A DNA stretch of 64,000 bases from Mimachlamys varia (GCA_947623455.1 OX392532.1:3100001-3164000); one strand, 5' to 3'. Shown: positions 22,390 to 35,689, counted from the stretch's first letter. The notes: generated from the letters alone by a model not told the origin. Translations and numbers: made by a program.

Positions 22390-24825
22390 TTTAAATTACT
22401 GAAGGCATACTTATGAGCATAGTCTTACGCATTCATCTTCATATCATACAAGGATATAACGATGATGTTACAAAATAAATTTCTATATAATACCTGGTTT
22501 ATGGTGATGTTGCCGGACGTATAATATTGACAATGATGGAATCAAGAATTTCGCAAATTACGTAAACCTCAAAGCTGCCCCGAACTATGACAGAAATTGT
22601 ATGTTTTTTTTCACGATTTGCTATCAGCAGAATTGGATAGGAGAATACACTTCGCGGCACGGTGACGTCACATACTTGCTGGTCCCATCGTGACGTCATA
22701 AACAATGTGACACCAGTAAAATGATGTGACGGATATATCTAACACTCTTTTTCTTACAATGGACAGTCCAGTCTCATTAATAAGGGTAATACATAAATTT
22801 CCAATATTGCATAGTCATTTTGTCTTTTTTTGCTTTTCCGGATACCGAATGTCCATTATTCAGGGTTTGACAGTAATATCGATAGACGTGAATATTTTAT
22901 ATTACATGCTTTTATTCGTTTTTTGACTGAGAAAGAATATAAATCTTTTAAACTCGTTAATCACCTCGAACTCATGGTCCTTTAATCCTTCTTTAATGAC
23001 TGCATTCATTAATTGACACGTAACTTTCGACATTGGTTCATTAAAATATAGTTTTAATATACAAATATACCATGAAGTATTGTTGTACAAGTTCTTTCTC
23101 TATCACGGACGATTGCAGATATGACGCACAATTGCTTTGAGAAGATAAATGCGCAATTTAGCCATGATTGAAACAAAGATGGGGACAAACCAGCCCTTAG
23201 CGTTCATGTAACCACAAAAATAAGAACAGCGTTCGAAGAGAGCAATATAACTAATACTGTTTACAGAAAAATAAGTTGAAGAAATTTCAGGATCTTCATT
23301 TAGAGCAAATGTGTTTTGAGCAACAGCAAGGAATTATAATAAACACACACAACACATAAATGATTAGGCTAACAATATTCAGTTTGCACTTGTCTAGTAT
23401 ATATGCAGTAAATCGAGAGAACACACACTTCGGATTCACAATGATAACGCTGGACTTTATCATCTGTAGTATGTCTAGAATGATGTTCTAATGTGTCCTT
23501 GTCTATAAACATTATTTTGTACGAGATACAACCTGACATTGGCTTACCGGAAGTTTAAAGCTCTCTAGCATAGAACTCTTTCACCATGATTTAGCTTTGC
23601 TGGTTAGCTCCGGAAATGTCAAGTCATACAAACATCCAAGAAATGGTATGCACGCATGTAACGTCTTTTTTAAAACTTGCAGTGGATAAACTAACAACAT
23701 CATTGGGATATTATCGCGTCATCCAGGGGATAATAACCGACTTATCCAGTCGTTCTGTTGTAAATGTTGCAGCTCCTTCAGGGAAAGTTCGTGACTCTAA
23801 CAGTGCGTGCTCAACAGCGATTCCAATGCATAACATAAGGTTAGACGGAATACTTAGTGTACCAACAAAGCGATTATAAACCAATAACGATAGTAACTAT
23901 TTATTTTCACATTTTAAAGTCAATAACTACCAGCAATTACTGCAGAAGGGACGACATGCTGCTGATTTGTCGTATTGTAACTCGAGTTTAATTGAAACAG
24001 TTTTACCATGAGTCATTTGGGTACACGGGCACTTTAAAATGGAACTGTTACCAGTTAACTTCCATAAATAATAGTAACCATTCCCTAGGAATAGCATTGT
24101 ACATACTGCAATCACCGTCATACCGCAATACGTCATCATAGAGTAAAGAAGGGGAAGTCGACAGAATGGCGACTGACTATGGTTGTTGTATATGATTTCA
24201 CACTGTGTCTTTAAGCTTCGTCTTGAGAACTCTTCGTCAAGAACTCATAAACAATATAACGATATTCTAGTAGATGACTTCCAGGTTTATCCACGAGCAA
24301 AGGAAGAGAACATTATTCAAAAGACAAATATAAAAGACTGCTTTAGGTAATGACTTTTTGCCGCCTTTTAAACACGTTGTCGTGTAGGAGGCCATTCGCA
24401 ACAGGAAAGGTGCAATACGACACCTCTAAATCGACTTCTTACACAGTGAATCCACGTCTCCGTCAAATGTCAACAAATAACAAGTTCTGCGTAGAATAAT
24501 ACAACATACGTCTTGTCAAACAACTAGAGTGAAATCAATAGATACTTGTTCTGGCTCCTGCCGTCAGTGATATATGTATACTTACTAAGATTGGTGCTTA
24601 CATGATGTATCCCTTAAAATAATAAACGTCATTCACGTGCTACGCTTCGTCTCAAATATATACATACTGTTATCTATGATCATATCATATCAATATATCC
24701 GGTAATCCATCTGGTTTTGAACGTCGTTAATTCCGTAATATTTTAACAAATTTTGCAATAACAAGTTAATTGAATTAAATCTGCGTAAGTACATGTCACA
24801 TTGGAAATTTACTGAATTTCGCTTA
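22390..24825. other. 2.4-kb stretch without a recognised gene
   Basis: Short frames only. Two CRE-like GTGACGTCA palindromic motifs lie at about 22662 and 22691. No TIR or tandem structure was recognised. Confidence 0.35.
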
Positions 24826-25145
24826 CAAGATGACGTGACACACACATACATGTATGCTAAATAAGGTAATAGATACAGTATGCCGAAAAATGAACATACA
24901 ACTGTTTCGTCCTCCTAGGACTCTTCAGTGATGCTAGGGGGTAGGAATCCAAATTTCTAATGTAGAAATGAAAGGTTCACTGGCGTAAAAACCCCTTTAA
25001 TATCTAATTTAGAAGTAACATTAAACTAGTTTTGTATAATCTCAAATCGTGTAATATGAAAATGTGTATAGTATGTACCGTGCAACTACTCAAATGAGAT
25101 AACTATAGCTATGGAGGCTCCAGCAAACCTCGGGCAAAGTATCTG
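24825..25145 (-). mobile_element. PLE terminal region with hammerhead
   Basis: The minus-strand block order matches the 17.3-kb copy: TTTGCTGGAGCC near 25120, AGTAGTTGCACGG near 25080, AAAGGGGTTTTTACGCC near 24990, ribozyme, CATACTGTATCTATTACC near 24875, and GTGTGTGTCACGTCATCTT at about 24827-24845. Flanking RT sequence is not visible. Confidence 0.65.
24892..24933 (-). ncRNA. Hammerhead ribozyme with intact core, weakened stem I
   Basis: On minus: stem I CATCA, core CTGAAGA, stem II GTCC/GGAC with loop TAGGA, GAA, stem III ACAG/TTGT (one G-U pair), cleavage base A, then TGTTC in place of TGATG. All conserved catalytic residues are kept but the 3' strand of stem I has lost two pairs, so activity would depend on alternative pairing or a partner strand. 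Confidence 0.75.
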
Positions 25146-25150
25146 TTACA

Positions 25151-25645
25151 ACCAAAATAATAGAAACCAATATCCTTAAAATAAACTGTTACCACAGAGA
25201 AGATATGTATACCATGCATACACGGAACAATTTATTTTTCAAAGCTCTCTTACACTTGTAATTCCTTTTTTTTTTTAATATTTGTTTTATTATTAAAGTT
25301 GGTTTGCAAAAAAGTAATAATATCCCATGGTCATTTGGATAAGTGCGTTTTACTTGTTTGTTATCCCTAAACCCCACCAGCTCTTGCATGGCTGCTGGTG
25401 GTGTTGTTCAGATCGCAATGTGCTCTAACATATCTGTTAACCAGAAAGCTCGTCCTTCCTGTTGTTTTGTGATTTGTCTAGACATAGATATACGGAACGA
25501 CCCAATGGGACATTCTAACTTCCTCCTGGCAAGGTCACAAAAGGAATATAACTGGCAGCATATCTGTATTCGATATAAGATCCTTCATTTAAATGTAAAG
25601 GAGAGTGATGAGACTATGCGGTAGTCTGACAGTCTGATAAACCTA
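25151..25645. other. Non-coding stretch, nothing recognised
   Basis: The frame at 25343-25624 has no recognisable motif. It runs up to the 100-bp repeat. Confidence 0.3.
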
Positions 25646-25650
25646 CCCTC

Positions 25651-25958
25651 GAGTTGTATCCGTATAGTGTATAGGATTGTACGTAAAGGTCCCTGTAGAA
25701 CAAGTCTAGCAATCCCCGTACAGCAAGATACCTTCCTGTCCTTAGAGGACGAGTTGTATTCGTATAGTGTATAGGATTGTACGTAAAGGTCCCTGTAGAA
25801 CAAGTCTAGCAATCCTTGTACAGCAAGATACCTTCCTGTCCTTGGAGGACGAGTTGTATCCGTATAGTGTATATGATTGTACGTAAACGTCCCTGTAGAA
25901 CAAGTCTAGCAATCCTCGTACAGCAAGATACCTTCCTGTCCTTGGAGGACGAGTTGTC
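25651..25958. repeat. 100-bp tandem repeat, 3 copies
   Basis: GAGTTGTATCCGTATAGTGT occurs at 25651, 25751 and 25851, and a truncated start at 25951 closes the array. Copies differ at a handful of positions (TATCC or TATTC; CCCCG, CCTTG or CCTCG; CTTAG or CTTGG). Confidence 0.95.
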
Positions 25959-26400
25959 CTGTATATCCAAAGTGTAACGGCGTGATAGATATAGATGTCT
26001 CACACACTTCACATATATAGGCCATAGTAGCATGAAAAAGGTAGTGATTCATGTATATACGGGTTCATTTACATTGTACAAATTCACCGCCAATATATTT
26101 TTGTTTCTGTTTGTCTTTTCACAATACCTACGGTCTATATTTGTTATTATTTTTTGTATAATAAATACGCCTTACCTCCATAGTTTGTATTTAGGATTGG
26201 TTTAAAATATTGGTTTTTGTTCGGGTGAACATGAGGAAAATGAACATGTGCTAGTTGTATTGAGCAGAACACAGTGGAGGTGAATATCAATACACTATAC
26301 ATATTTACCTAAACAGAAATAATTAGTTATTATATTACATATGAAAACATGATACCATTATCATGAATCAAGCCAGCGCGTAAGTAAACCATATCACCCG
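25959..26400. other. Non-coding stretch before the LINE
   Basis: No motif was recognised. It may include the LINE 5' region, which I cannot delimit. Confidence 0.3.
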
Positions 26401-26422
26401 ATAAAACATCTCACAGTCGCAT

Positions 26423-27041
26423 ATGAAGGACTCTGTGACAACCGTCAGAATCAATCACGTACCACTATCCGCTGATGATGGTCAAATCGAACAGATTTTC
26501 TCGGTTAGAGACATAGAAATTTTGAGCTTCTATAGATGAAAACTACGGGTAGACGGACGTTTAACTAACTGCGAGCTAGACGGGTGACCGAATAGCCTTA
26601 ATAAAAAAGTTTTCAGAGCAACTAGAGGTCAACATGGAGATAGGAAGATATATAGATGTTGTCATCCATTATGGACAACCAAACAAAACACTTAAGTGCA
26701 ACAACTGCCTGGAGGAAGGCCACATATCTAAAAACTGCGAAAACTTGATAAAGTGCAGGGAATGTGGGAACCTTGGTCATTGGGCTGCCGATTGTAAAGA
26801 CATTGAGTCCTCTGGCACAGATTCAAACGCATCGGGAGATGAGGGTGACGATGAAAGTGAAGACGATTTTGATCACCAAGCATCACAGATACCGATCCTC
26901 AGTGGCATCAACCAAAATGTTGGAGCAACTGATTCGACTTCTCCTGCGCCAAAACATCAACCCCCATCTGACGTAAAAACGCTAACAGACAAAGAAAGAA
27001 AGAGAACAAAAGGGAAGAAAAGAGACTGCAAAAATTTATAA
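26423..27041 (+). pseudogene. LINE ORF1 (Tx1/L1-type) with two CCHC zinc knuckles
   Basis: The frame from ATG at 26423 reads an RNA-binding-type N-terminus (VTTVRINHVPLSADDGQIEQ). It meets a UGA at 26537-26539 where a glutamate codon is expected (FYR-stop-KLRVDGRLTNCE). A frameshift falls at about 26570-26577, after which TGDR-ALIKKFSEQLEVNMEI is readable and runs into the open frame 26634-27041. That frame contains CNNCLEEGHISKNC and CRECGNLGHWAADC, two CX2CX4HX4C knuckles. An acidic stretch and a basic tail (KERKRTKGKKR) follow. In this LINE group ORF1 coats the RNA. The stop and frameshift show the copy is dead. Confidence 0.8.
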
Positions 27042-28130
27042 TGAAAGAACAAAACACTTTGGACAAATACACAAAACTTTCTGAAACGCCTTCAAGGAAA
27101 ACATACAGCACAGATATGAGATCCCCTCCAACACCAGCTGAACAGTTGGAGACTGGTTCGAAACCCAAAAAGAAATCCAAAGAGGACGCGTGATGAACCC
27201 CTTTAAACAACATAAACATGTAAGTCATTATCATCAAAGAACGTTTGGAACATTCTTACTATTGATGATGATGATATATACAGTTTATGTGCTCACCTGT
27301 ATATGGACGTATGAGCTGGACAATGCATACAACTGACTGTATGGCCACCTTACCAATATTTATTATGCTGTGCCTCAACAGTAAATATGAAAAGGTTGAT
27401 TTGAAGCAGAATGGCTATGAGATCTGCTTGCTGCACAAAAATTGGTTATATATAGTATATGACAACAAAGAAAATGGCAGTTATTTAGGGTCAAATCATG
27501 AACATTTATTACTAAAACAGATATAAACCTGAAGAAACTACATCACTCTCGAGGTAAAATATATAGTTATGTTACTTAACATACATGTTACGTTCGTGAA
27601 ATAATAGTTCCAACTTATACAATGATTGAATATCTACGTACAGCAATGTATCATTACAGAACATGTAAATGAATGTATCATGAATGAATATGTATATCAT
27701 TGTAACATGATTTAAATCATGTACATGCAGCATAGTTGAATATGTGTGTAAATGCATCATGATCGAATATGTGGGTATATACAACATGGTTGAATATCTG
27801 TGTAAATGTATCATGATCGAATATGTGGTTAAATGCACTATAGTTGAATATGAATGTAAATTGATCATGACTGAAAATGTATGCACATTTATTAGTATTG
27901 AATATCCTACAACAATAACATTTGTAAATACACAAGATACAATAACAAAAGATAACAATTCCCCAAAGAAAATATATAGCACTGCCACTGAAATCCAGAT
28001 GATGCAAAAAAACAAACAAAGTAAAGAAGATATAAACAAATGTTCAATAGGACTATACATATATAAGCACTAAAAATATAATTTCATACAAGATAATAAT
28101 AATATCATATGCATACATAAATAAACACAT
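27042..28130 (+). other. Interior of the LINE between ORF1 and endonuclease, partly foreign
   Basis: ORF2 normally follows ORF1 closely in this LINE type, but about 1 kb separates them here. It includes an unrecognised 79-codon frame (27287-27526) and a diverged repeat at 27690-27890, so an insertion into the LINE is likely. Confidence 0.4.
27690..27900. repeat. Diverged ~30-bp tandem repeat
   Basis: The loose unit CATGATCGAATATGTGTGTAAATGTAT repeats about 6-7 times with much substitution, for example at 27725, 27755, 27785, 27813, 27843 and 27870. It is 30 bp and so gives overlapping frames on both strands, which I do not regard as genes. Confidence 0.7.
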
Positions 28131-28189
28131 AAAAAACATATGACTGATAAAATGCATTGCATAACCCTTACCACAGGGATAGAAAAACA

Positions 28190-28905
28190 AAAAAAATATA
28201 GATTCTACCAATGGGTGAAACAACAAAAGGCAAACATAATATGCATACAAGAGACACACTTTTACAGAAACCAACATAAAACATATCAACACTGAATGGC
28301 AGGGAGAGCTCATCCATAGTTTTGGTACTAGTCAAAGTAAGGGGTTTCCATTCCAGTAAAAGATAATTTAAGATACATGTATGAAGTAATAAATACATGG
28401 CGTGACGACAAAGGCAGATGTATCATGATGAACATCGAAATGAATAACAATGTATTTACAATAGTAATCATATACATCCCAAATGATCAACATCAAAGAA
28501 ATACTTTTTTCAAGAATATTAAATCAAAAATAGAAGAATTTAATCAAGGCCTTGCCATTATCGAAGGAGATTGGAATGATATACAAGCTAATATAGACAG
28601 GAAATCAGTAAACAAAATGCATAAATGTGTACAAAGCCTTAAGGCAATGGAAAAAGAGCTAAATTTAACTGATCTATGGAGGTTAAAACACCAAAATAAA
28701 AAACAATTTACTTGGCGAAGGAAAAATTCAAACAGAGAAGCCAGTAGAATTGATTATTTTCTAGTATCTAAGGAATTAACACCAAAGATGTTAAATACTG
28801 ACATACGCCCAGCAATGATTAAATCAACTGACCACCTAGCAGAATCATTAATTCTAGATAACGCAAACACTTCTAGAGGACCAGGATATTGGAAATTCAA
28901 AATAA
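28190..28905 (+). pseudogene. LINE ORF2 apurinic-type endonuclease domain
   Basis: Starting at about 28190 the translation gives FYQWVKQQKANIICIQETHF, with the catalytic QETH box. Frame breaks follow near 28285-28360, then comes a long open frame (28377-28916) containing VIIYIPNDQ, IIEGDWNDIQANIDR (the GDWN box), REASRIDYFLVS (the RIDYFLVS box) and KSTDHLAESL (the S-DH box, here TDH). These are the ordered signatures of the APE endonuclease of L1/Tx1-clade LINEs, which nicks target DNA for integration. The N-terminal part is broken by stops. Confidence 0.85.
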
Positions 28906-30818
28906 AACATTATTAAAAAATGAAAAATATAAATAAAGTATCATTGGTATTAAAAAGTACGGAAAAATAAAGTAACAAAAAAAACAGTAGACATTCCGGT
29001 AGCTTGGAATATGTGCAAAATACAGATAAGAGAAGAATCCATATCGATCAGTAAAAAAAAAGGAAGAGCTACAAAAACAACAGTGCAATAATAAAAAAAA
29101 ATAATGAAAGAATTACATGAACAATAATATGATGAAAACAGTGACAAAATAAAGGAACTTGAAAATGACTTAGAAAATCTATATCATAAAAAAACACGTG
29201 CAGCACAAATACGATCAAGAATAAAATGGATAGAAGAAGGGGAGAAAAACACCAAATAGTCCTTTCCTTAGAAAAAAAAACACGATAAATACAAACATCA
29301 AATCCAAAATAAAAGATCAAGATGAAAACATACTCACAAAACAAGAAGACATTTGAATTAGATTAAAACAATTGTATGAAAGATTATACACAACCATCAA
29401 AATAGATTTTAAACAGATAGACAACTTCATTGAAAACACGGTATTTGATAAAAAAAAACTAAATGCAGATGAAAGCAAAGGATGTGATAGTTTAATTACA
29501 GCAGAAGAAAAGCTTTAGAAAATATGAAACCAAATAAATCACCAGGTTTAGATGGGCTATCAGTCGAATTCTCCAAGGAATTCTGGCCATACCTAGAAAA
29601 TACTTTGATATAATCTGTTTCAATGAAAGCTATAACAAAAAAAGAATTCACCAAATCTGAAAATCAAGGGGCTCTCTCCTTAATGTATAAAAAAGATGAT
29701 CCACTAGAATTCCACGGAATTAGACAGGGATGCCCTGCATCAGCATTATTATTTTTTACAGCAACAGAAGTAATGGCAATAAGAATAAGTAACCAAAATA
29801 AACAGGGATTAAAATACAAGGAATCATATGGACTGGAACCACAATTAAAGCTCTGGGAGGATATCTTGGACTTAAAGCTATTGGGGGAGCTTTAATTGAA
29901 TTGCCCTTGGGCGAAATCAGGGATAATTACAATTAAAGACTTGCTGCAAGACAATGTAAACATAAATAAAAGAAAGATATATGAAAAACTCATGAACAAA
30001 CAAAACTGGATGTCAGAACTCTCAATGGTTAACGAAGCAATACCGAAACTTTATTTTTAAAAAAATTGAGCAAAGTAAGGTGAACATGCAAAACGTTAAA
30101 CTCAATGTAAAACAAAATAGTAATTATACTACCAAATTTATAAAGGATAAATATTAAAAATTATACTAACAAGATACTTTATCACCAATTGATAAATCAA
30201 CGTTCTGAAAAACCAATTAAGAATATTTTGGGACTATAAATTAAACACTTCAACCAGTCAATTAAGGAAAACAAATGACTTCATCTTTCATTATTTAGAA
30301 AATAATTAATTAAAAGAATTAAAATGGAAACTACTAAAGAAAATTCTTGCATCAAAACAAATTCTGCACCAATGGAAAATAAGCGATACTCAAAAATGCA
30401 ATGTATGTATTTCCAAAATTTTAATAATATAATCATTGAGGTGCTAAAAAATCTAGGCTACAAAAAGAACAAAATATGCTGACACTTAAGAATTTAGAGA
30501 TAGGATATAAGATTGAAGAACCAAACTACAATGAGGTAAACCTCCTTCTAACAATCATCGGTTATGTACATGTAATATATAAACGTTACTACATAAGCAA
30601 GGCAAAAACAAAAGCTATAAATGTCATGAAAATACTTAAACAACACATGCAAATGACCCAAGATATTAACAAATATAGAAAAAAAAACAATGTAAACATG
30701 TACAGGATACGCTGTGTCATCTGTGATTGTCACACATCAAACTCATTGGTCAACTGTCACTTTAAACTTGATTCTCTTTTTCTTTATGGATCCACTTCAA
30801 CAGCATCCCTAAAATAGA
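28906..30818 (+). pseudogene. LINE ORF2 reverse transcriptase and C-terminal domain, fragmented
   Basis: Segments in order: RSRIKWIEEGEKNTK at about 29213-29258, KPNKSPGLDGLSVEF at about 29525-29571, SLMYKKDDPLE at about 29680-29712, FHGIRQGCPASALLFF at about 29710-29758, WAKSGIITIKDLLQD at about 29910-29954, KELKWKLLKKILASKQILHQ plus WKISDTQKCNVC at about 30313-30408, and a C-terminal frame 30476-30817 including YVHVIYKRYYISKAKTKAI. The joint KKDDPLE/FHGIRQGCP removes the central catalytic block and no YADD/FADD box is visible. Many frameshifts and stops are present. The order matches Tx1-like non-LTR elements. Confidence 0.8.
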
Positions 30819-31060
30819 AATACAATGCACAAATCAATCAATACACATGTGAGTTACACATTTTTGTTATTATTGACCACGTGCACTCAGTCACACATGA
30901 CTGAACACAGCAATAAATACACACACACACATATATATAAAAGTTTTTTTTCCTTCAAACATATGGATAATCGACACTGATGTACATGTAATGGTAGACC
31001 TATATCTCTAAAGATAAAATTAAACTTTTTTTTGTCGCCTCACTTCTCCTTCCCCAACGT
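30819..31060. repeat. LINE end and short CA/TA microsatellite
   Basis: ACACACACACACATATATAT lies at about 30920-30939, close after the last recognisable LINE coding sequence. I cannot identify a poly-A tail or target duplication. Confidence 0.4.
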
Positions 31061-31069
31061 GCAGGGGTG

Positions 31070-31722
31070 ATTTTATTCGAGATGTTTACTATAAGTTTAG
31101 CCTATTCGAGATGTTTACTATAAGTTAAGCCTATTCCCGATGTTGGCTATAAGTTTAGCCTATTCGAGATGTTTACTATAAGTTAAGCCTATTCCCGATG
31201 TTGGCTATAAGTTTAGCCTATTCGAGATGTTTACTATAAGTAAAGCCTATTCCCGATGTTGGCTAAAGGTTTAGCCTATTTTTTCGTGACGTTGACTATA
31301 AGTTTAGCCTATTTTTTTCGAGATGTTTACTATAAGTTTAGCCTATTCGTGAAGTTGACTATAAGTTAAGTTTTTTTTCGAGATGTTGACTATAAGTTAA
31401 GCCTATTTTTTCGTGATGTTGACTATAAATTTAGCCTATTCGAGATGTTGACTATAAGTTAAGCCTATTTTTTCGTGATGTTGACTATAAGTTTAGCCTA
31501 TTCGAGATGCTGACTATAAGTCTAGCCTATTCGTGATGTTGACTATAAGTTAAGTTGTTTTTTTCGAGATGTTGACTATAAGTTAAGCCTATTTTTTCGT
31601 GATGTTGACTATAAGTTTAGCCTATTCGAGATGTTGACTATAAGTCTAGCCTATTCGTGATGTTGACTATAAGTTTAGCCTATATTTTTCGTGATATAGA
31701 CTATAAGATTAGCCTTTTCTTT
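31070..31722. repeat. ~29-36-bp minisatellite, about 21 copies
   Basis: The unit is GAGATGTTGACTATAAGTTTAGCCTATTC with variable T runs (up to TTTTTTT) before CGAGATG or CGTGATG. Left copies have GATGTTTACTATAAG or GATGTTGGCTATAAG and right copies GATGTTGACTATAAG, so subfamilies are arranged in blocks. Confidence 0.95.
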
Positions 31723-31724
31723 AA

Positions 31725-33220
31725 AATAGGACACGCGAAGGAAAATCAATTAATAAGCTTTTAGCCTAGGCTTGTGTTATTTTTGTAAAAGGCATTTTGA
31801 AGAAATCGGAATATCCATCGAATTTGCCTTATAATAATTCAAAATTAGGTCTGTTGGCCAACCTTGAAGATGGATATTTTTTTTACGTGGAAGCAACATT
31901 TTTCTTGCATGTAATTTTAATACAGATACCGTTTCCAATCCATTAATCACTCGAACAAATTGCTATTAAGATTAACTAATAGTATTTCTATCTTCAAACA
32001 GGCAACGAAAATCGCGTCTGTAACTTGAGAAAGCTTTTAAACCATATTGTTAGTTATTTTTGTTTTAAGGCCATATTGTTATTTATTTATTTTTTTTTTC
32101 AGTTCGGAAAGTTTCGTGAATCTTTATTGTGGATCAGGTTGTACTTTAGTTGGTTGATATGGTTTAATTGTGCTTGGTAACTGTAATAAAACAATAAGAT
32201 ATCTGGTATAACACTTCAAATGTTTCATTATTGTCTTGTTCACCCATATACATCTTTTTTAAATCATTGTTGTTGTTTTTTATTAAGCAGATATAAAAAA
32301 TTGTGATAAATGAATTTGGTTGCAATATTTGTCAACATTTAAATAATTTTAAATGGTAAGTGCTAGCTTTTAGGAAGTTTTCAAAAAGCACTACGGAAAG
32401 TTAAAGTTGTTTGTATTTTTGGGACTGGAGTTAATTCTGTAAAGATTTATAGCAGTATTTGCTAACTCAGGAATATAATATCAGTTGATATGTAAAATAA
32501 TAATAATTTATCTTCAATGTAACCACATTCTGATCCCCAGATAAACATGTTCTGTTTATATTCTGTCCCCAGGCCGAGACATACCAGCGTCTCTAACAAT
32601 GGTAGTTATACAGTACCATTCTCTGCTTGACGCGCAGCATTATGGGAGGTGAACTGCTGGTCCATCCGTTGTCAGTATAATGTCACCTGGTGGATTGGGA
32701 TGTTCTGCTGTTGGCCTTCGGCACTATCGGCAAAAAGATCTGGACTCTCGCAAGGAGGCTCCCACGAACATACTTCAACCTACCAAATATACACGCTCTC
32801 AACACGCATCCACATCGTATACACCGGGGAGCAGTCCTTAAATGGCCCTGGATGTTAATAAGACGTAAATACAATCAAACCAAACAAACCAAATCAATAT
32901 TCATTAACAAGTTGAAGACTACGTTTTAAAGAAATTGGCAAAATACGATTCCCTGTTTACAAGTGTATTACAATTCATTCATGGAGATTCGTTCTTAATT
33001 CAAGCAATGCTTTTTATCAACAAGATCAAGACCTTGAATGAACAAGAATACAGAAACCTTGTGGAGTCAGGGTATTCACTACAATGAACGAATTCACCTT
33101 ACCATTGCGTTGGTATTTTATAGGGATAACTACTGAGGTTGACGCCGATTAAAAAGTAATAAATAAAGTACAGCCAAATTATTTCGAATTTTCTATTAGT
33201 GTATTATTCGAAAGTGCATC
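31725..33220. other. 1.5-kb non-coding stretch, nothing recognised
   Basis: AT-rich with a poly-T at about 32090. Frames at 32649-32929 lack any recognisable domain. Confidence 0.35.
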
Positions 33221-33227
33221 GTATGAT

Positions 33228-35350
33228 GGATGGGTTCCACTGTCAATTATAACTTTACAATTCCCTCGTACACGTATGGTCGGGGGTTACTAAGGTGTCA
33301 ATTTAACCTGACAATTCCCCCGTACACGTATGGTCAGGGGTTACTAAGGTGTCAGTTTAACCTGACAATTCCCTCGTATAGGTATGGTCAGGGGTTACTA
33401 AGTTGTCAATTATAACCTTACAATTCCCTCGTACACGTATGGCCAGGGGTTACTAAGTTGTCAATTATAACCTGACGATTCCCTCGTACACGTATGGTCA
33501 GGGGTTACTAAGTTGTCAATTATAACTTTACAATTCCCTCGTACACGTATGGCCAGGGGTTACTAAGTTGTCAATTATAACCTTACAATTCCCTCGTACA
33601 CGTATGGTCAGGGGTTACTAAGTTGTCAATTATAACCTGACGATTCCCTCGTACACGTATGGTCAGGGGTTACTAAGGTGTCAATTTAACCTGACAATTC
33701 CCTCGTACACGTATGGTCAGGGTTGCTAAGGTGTCAATTATAACCTTACAACTCCCTCGTACATGTATGGTCAGGGGTTACTAAGTTGTCAATTATAGCC
33801 TTACAACTCCCTCGTACACGTATGGCCAGGGATAACTAAGTTGTTAATTATAACCTTACAACTCCTTCGTACAGGTATGGTCTGGGGTTGCTAAGGTGTC
33901 AATTATAACCTTACAACTCCCTCGTACACGTATGGTCAGGGGTTGCTAAGGTGTCAATTATAACCTGACAATTCTCTCGTACACGTATGGTCAGGGTTGC
34001 TAAAGTTGTCAATTATAACCTTAAAACTCCCTCGTTCATGTATGGTCAGGGTTACTAAGGTGTCAATTATAACCTAACAATTCCCTCGAACACGTATGGT
34101 CAGGGATTACTAAGGTGTCAATTATAACCTTACAATTCCCTCGTACAGGTATGGTCAGGGGTTACTAAGGTGTCAATTATAACCTGACAATTCCCTCGTA
34201 CACGTTTGGTCAGGGGTTACTAAGGTGTCAATTATAACCTTACAATTCCCTCGTACACGTTTGGTCAGGGGTTACTAAGGTGTCAATTATAACCTTACAA
34301 TTCCCTCGTACACGTTTGGTCAGGGGTTACTAAGTTGTCAATTATAACCTTACAATTCCCTCGTACACGTTTGGTCAGGGGTTACTAAGTTGTCAATTAT
34401 AACCTGACAATTCCCTCGTACACGTATGGCCAGGGATTACTAAGATGTCAATTATAACCTTACAATTCCCTCGTACACGTTTGGTCAGGGGTTACTAAGT
34501 TGTCAATTATAACCTGACAATTCCCTCGTACAGGTATGGTCAGGGGTTACTAAGGTGTCAATTATAACCTTACAATTCCCTCGTACAGGTATGGTCAGGG
34601 GTTACTAAGGTGTCAATTATAACCTGACAATTCCCTCGTTCACGTTTGGTCAGGGGTTACTAAGGTGTCAATTATAACCTTACAATTCCCTCGTACACGT
34701 ATGGTCAGGGATTACTAAGTTGTCAATTATAACCTTACAATTCCCTCGTACACGTTTGGTCAGGGGTTACTAAGTTGTCAATTATAACCTGACAATTCCC
34801 TCGTACAGGTATGGTCAGGGGTTACTAAGGTGTCAATTATAACCTTACAATTCCCTCGTACAGGTATGGTCAGGGGTTACTAAGGTGTCAATTATAACCT
34901 TACAATTCCCTCGTACACGTATGGTCAGGGGTTACTAAGTTGTCAATTATAACCTTTCAATTCTCTCGTACACGTATGGTCAGGGATTACTAAGGTGTCA
35001 ATTATAACCTTACAATTCCCTCGTACACGTATGGTCAGGGGTTACTAAGTTGTCAATTATAACCTTACAATTCCCTCGTACACGTATGGCCAGGGATTAC
35101 TAAAGTGTTAATTATAACCTTACAATTCCCTCGTACACGTATGGTCAGGGGTTACTAAGGTGTCAATTATAACCTTTCAATTCCCTCGTACACGTATGGC
35201 CAGGGATTACTAAGTTGTCAATTATAACCTGACGATTCCCTCGTACACGTATGGTCAGGGGTTACTAAGTTGTCAATTATAACTTTACAATTCCCTCGTA
35301 CACGTATGGCCAGGGGTTACTAAGTTGTCAATTATAACCTTACAATTCCC
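33228..35350. repeat. 55-bp minisatellite, first block, about 38 copies
   Basis: The unit contains CAATTCCCTCGTACACGTAT, GGTCAGGGGTTACTAAGGTG and TCAATTATAACCTTA. Variants include GGCCAGGG, TTTGGTCAGG, GTACAGG and CCTGACAATT. The block ends abruptly inside CCCTC at 35350, where a 339-bp arm of an inverted repeat begins. Confidence 0.97.
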
Positions 35351-35689
35351 TCAACAAAACTATAATTACAATGCGACATCGATTAAGCTAGCGTAGATTA
35401 TGAACAAAGGAAAGCTGTACACGGAAAGAATTGTGTTGAGTTTGTTATTTATACAAAATCTGGAGAAATTCTATAAGTATGTGCAGGTCCCAAAGGTAAA
35501 CTTAGCTTGTGAACGTATTTGAGACTTCAATAAAGCTTATCGTTAACTGACGGCCGTTAACACAATAGAGCGACAAAAGTACAAGATGCGTGCTACATAT
35601 GATTGTATCAATACGTACTTCTCTAACAGAATAAATGTATTAGACAGATGGAGGCAAATGACCGTGATTTAAAGAAAAAGAAGTTCAAA
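35351..35689 (-). repeat. Left arm of a 339-bp inverted repeat (PLE-derived end)
   Basis: This segment is the reverse complement of 36849-37187 with only about three differences that I can see. The outer end (TCAACAAAACTATAATTACA, then ATCGATTAAGCTAGCG and GAACAAAGGAAA) matches the inverted PLE tail elsewhere (for example about 52035-52095), so the arm appears to be an inverted PLE end. The inner part is not recognisable as RT. It interrupts the 55-bp array, which resumes at once on the far side. Confidence 0.85.

Noticed and set aside
30548..30733. Minus-strand frames across the LINE (for example 26908-27237, 27572-28398, 28897-29344)
   Set aside because: They are opposite-strand shadows of A-rich LINE coding sequence, phenylalanine-rich with no domain.
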